This document shows, in pieces, positions 21,839-23,418 of a stretch of 23,418 nt of DNA. The notes beneath the pieces are model-generated. The model had not been told where the DNA came from. It ran no database searches and saw only the letters and a program-made list of their open reading frames with translations. A program made the translations under genes and the position numbers. Each line of letters opens with the position of its first letter. The first letter of the stretch is position 1. This stretch comes from an uncultured Oscillospiraceae bacterium (GTDB lineage: Bacteria > Bacillota > Clostridia > Oscillospirales > Acutalibacteraceae): assembly GCA_900543525.1 (NCBI GenBank), contig UQRS01000033.1, forward strand, positions 1 to 23,418, read 5' to 3'.

Positions 21839-22513
21839 ATGAAAAAGATTTTCGGGAAAAGAGCCATTCACATATTGCCGCTGGCCAGCGGCTTTATTAT
21901 CGCGGTCAAGAAGCAGGAGATTGACGACCGCTCGGTCATCGGGTACAAGATGGCCACGCTCCAGACCGATCTCCTCAACTCGGTCACTCGCAATGTATAT
22001 CTTTTGGCCAAGTTCGGCAACAATTTCAAGCAGATAGAGGAGCGCCTCGGCGACAGCCTGAACTGCAAGACCATCCTTCTGCCGGGCGGGCAGGTTTTTG
22101 CCGCCTTTCCCGACGGACGCGCCCTGCGCTGCGATACCCGGGCGGAGGTTTTGTGGGAGGGCGAGCTGCTCTACCGCGGCAAGGGTCCGGCCGACGTCGT
22201 CCGGCAGGAGGATTGCCTCTGGGCCTCCTTCCCGGAAAGCAACACGATCATCCGGTACAATCTCTCCTCCATGCGGGAGGAGCTGCGGATCGGCGGCAGC
22301 GAGAAGGGCGCCGCCTTCTCCTACCCGATGGGACTGTGGATCGAGGGGGAGGATATGCTGGTTTGCAACGCCGGCTCCAACAGTATTACCGAGGTGAACC
22401 TCTCCTCCTTCTCGGCCTTTGATTACGCCGGGTTTGAGGAGCCGGTGCAGCAGTATCTCCGCGTGGGGGAGACCGAGATTGTCCTGCTCGAATCGGGGGT
22501 ATATACTCTGTAA
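21839..22513 (+). CDS. Protein of unknown function, possibly propeller-like
   Basis: A 224-aa cytoplasmic protein I do not recognise. There is no signal peptide. Residues 75-195 are beta-rich with loosely repeating units: DGRALRCDTRAEVLWEGELLYRG, LWASFPESNTIIRYNLSS and MLVCNAGSNSITEVNLSS each end in a strand of the NHL or SMP-30 propeller style. Three or four such units would be too few for a closed propeller, so a partial or different fold is possible. A strong AAAAGGAGGGG site lies 8 nt before the ATG. It is followed after 42 nt by ung and may share its message; a link to DNA repair is not implied. Confidence 0.85.
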   Translation: MKKIFGKRAIHILPLASGFIIAVKKQEIDDRSVIGYKMATLQTDLLNSVTRNVYLLAKFGNNFKQIEERLGDSLNCKTILLPGGQVFAAFPDGRALRCDTRAEVLWEGELLYRGKGPADVVRQEDCLWASFPESNTIIRYNLSSMREELRIGGSEKGAAFSYPMGLWIEGEDMLVCNAGSNSITEVNLSSFSAFDYAGFEEPVQQYLRVGETEIVLLESGVYTL

Positions 22514-22555
22514 AGCGGCGCGGCTGCCGGAATTTTCGGAAAGAGGGTGCTTTTG

Positions 22556-23224
22556 TTGGTTAAGCTGGGGAACAGCTGGGACGAGCTGCTGCAGGATGAG
22601 TTTCAGAAAGACTACTACAAGCGGCTGCGGGCCATTCTCGCAAAGGAGTATCGGGAGCAGACGATCTATCCCGACATGTATGATATTTTCAACGCCCTGC
22701 GCTACACGCCGTATGAGAAGGTCAAGGCGGTCATCATCGGCCAGGATCCGTATCACGGGCCGGGACAGGCGCACGGCCTCTGCTTTTCGGTGAAAAAGGG
22801 CGTCAAGCCGCCCCCGTCGCTGCAGAATATTTTCAAGGAGCTGCATGACGACCTCGGGTGTGAGATTCCCAGCCATGGGGAGCTGACCGACTGGACCCGG
22901 CAGGGCGTTATGCTGATGAACACGGTTCTGACCGTTCGCAGGGGGCAGCCCAACAGCCACAAGGGACTCGGGTGGGAGATTTTTACCGACCATGTCATTG
23001 AGCTGCTCAATGCCAGAGAGAAGCCGATCGTATTCCTGCTGTGGGGCGCGAACGCGGGCGCCAAGGCGGCGCTGCTGACCGGGCCGCAGCATCTTGTTCT
23101 GCGGGCGGCACACCCCAGCCCCTATTCGGCGCACAACGGATTTTTCGGCTGCCGGCATTTTTCGGCCGCCAACCGTTTTCTCGCTGAGCACGGGGAGGAG
23201 CCGATCGACTGGCAGATTCGGTAA
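22556..23224 (+). CDS. ung: Uracil-DNA glycosylase, family 1
   Basis: A 222-aa enzyme that removes uracil from DNA as the first step of base-excision repair. Motif A GQDPYHGPGQAHGL contains the catalytic Asp64; the uracil-binding region (LLWGANA) and the minor-groove loop HPSPYSAHNGFFGCRHF, with its catalytic His, complete the family-1 signature. HPSPYS replaces HPSPLS, a conservative change at the intercalation-loop position. Full length. TTG 22556 lies 8 nt after GAGGG; TTG 22553 is equally in frame and possible. A terminator follows directly. Confidence 0.96.
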   Translation: MVKLGNSWDELLQDEFQKDYYKRLRAILAKEYREQTIYPDMYDIFNALRYTPYEKVKAVIIGQDPYHGPGQAHGLCFSVKKGVKPPPSLQNIFKELHDDLGCEIPSHGELTDWTRQGVMLMNTVLTVRRGQPNSHKGLGWEIFTDHVIELLNAREKPIVFLLWGANAGAKAALLTGPQHLVLRAAHPSPYSAHNGFFGCRHFSAANRFLAEHGEEPIDWQIR

Positions 23225-23235
23225 TCGGATTTTTT

Positions 23236-23266
23236 CGGAGAGAGGCTGCGGTCTCTCTCCGGTTTT
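23236..23266 (+). terminator. Terminator after ung
   Basis: CGGAGAGAG (23236-23244) pairs perfectly with CTCTCTCCG (23253-23261) over an 8-nt loop and is followed by GTTTTC. It begins 11 nt past the ung stop codon. Confidence 0.85.
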
Positions 23267-23418
23267 CTGTAAGTAAGGCTTTTGCATCTGGGGTCGCGGG
23301 GAGGTTTGTTTTTGTGGTCACTTCCTCTATCTGAATTCCTGCAAAGTTTAACTTTTGCGCTCAGGCCGCGCAGGCCCTTCCTTTCTGTATGGACAGAAAT
23401 GCGCAAACGCAGCAAGAA
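23267..23418. other. Right edge, no feature seen
   Basis: The last 152 nt contain no open frame with a ribosome binding site and no clear hairpin or promoter pair on either strand. Confidence 0.5.

Noticed and set aside
21779..23287. 502-codon minus-strand open frame opposite the 21839 gene and ung
   Set aside because: It spans two genes and the terminator after ung; ung on the plus strand is unmistakable.

Overview
The window looks like a chromosomal housekeeping region of a moderately GC-rich Clostridia bacterium, most likely of the Oscillospirales (inference from gene content, gene order and frequent TTG starts). No tRNA, rRNA, CRISPR array, transposase or phage gene was seen.

Region 1 (1-2456, minus strand) is visibly more AT-rich than the rest. 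It holds a three-gene thiol/electron-transfer module: a 54-aa CXXC membrane miniprotein of the CD1871A type, a membrane polyferredoxin, and a TlpA-like thioredoxin lipoprotein. It has its own promoter with a palindrome in the leader, and a strong terminator at the left edge. Region 2 (about 2440-2823) is noncoding and dense in inverted repeats. An extended -10 box is followed at the expected start point by a 160-nt segment closed by a 22-bp stem, then a terminator-like hairpin, just ahead of the cell-wall genes. It is either a leader/small RNA or a MITE-like element.

Region 3 (2824-13683, plus strand) is a run of closely packed genes: FHA-FtsW/RodA fusion, class B PBP, rsmA, a membrane-anchored unknown, DUF951, prfA, an anchored amidase, a Sua5/YwlC tRNA t6A enzyme, coaE, an anchored lytic transglycosylase and an M18 aminopeptidase. 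It combines peptidoglycan synthesis and turnover with translation and ribosome maintenance. Region 4 (13768-17949, plus strand) matches the B. subtilis yaaO-tmk-darA-yaaR-holB-ricT locus without tmk and yaaR: PLP decarboxylase, darA (c-di-AMP PII-like receptor), holB and ricT, then a small ACT-like protein.

Region 5 (18019-21552) is transcribed leftward and converges on region 4 at a strong bidirectional terminator. A marR gene with a consensus promoter and a likely self-operator heads a marR-citrate synthase-zinc-ribbon operon. After a terminator comes a PF06541 membrane protein with a coiled-coil tail. Region 6 (21596-23266, plus strand) is divergent from marR: two candidate promoters and a hairpin-rich leader precede an unknown, possibly propeller-like protein, then ung and a terminator.

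Most genes are recognisable core genes. The least explained material is the structured noncoding DNA at 2440-2823, the duplicated 27-nt rsmA motif ahead of coaE, and the leader at 21680-21838.
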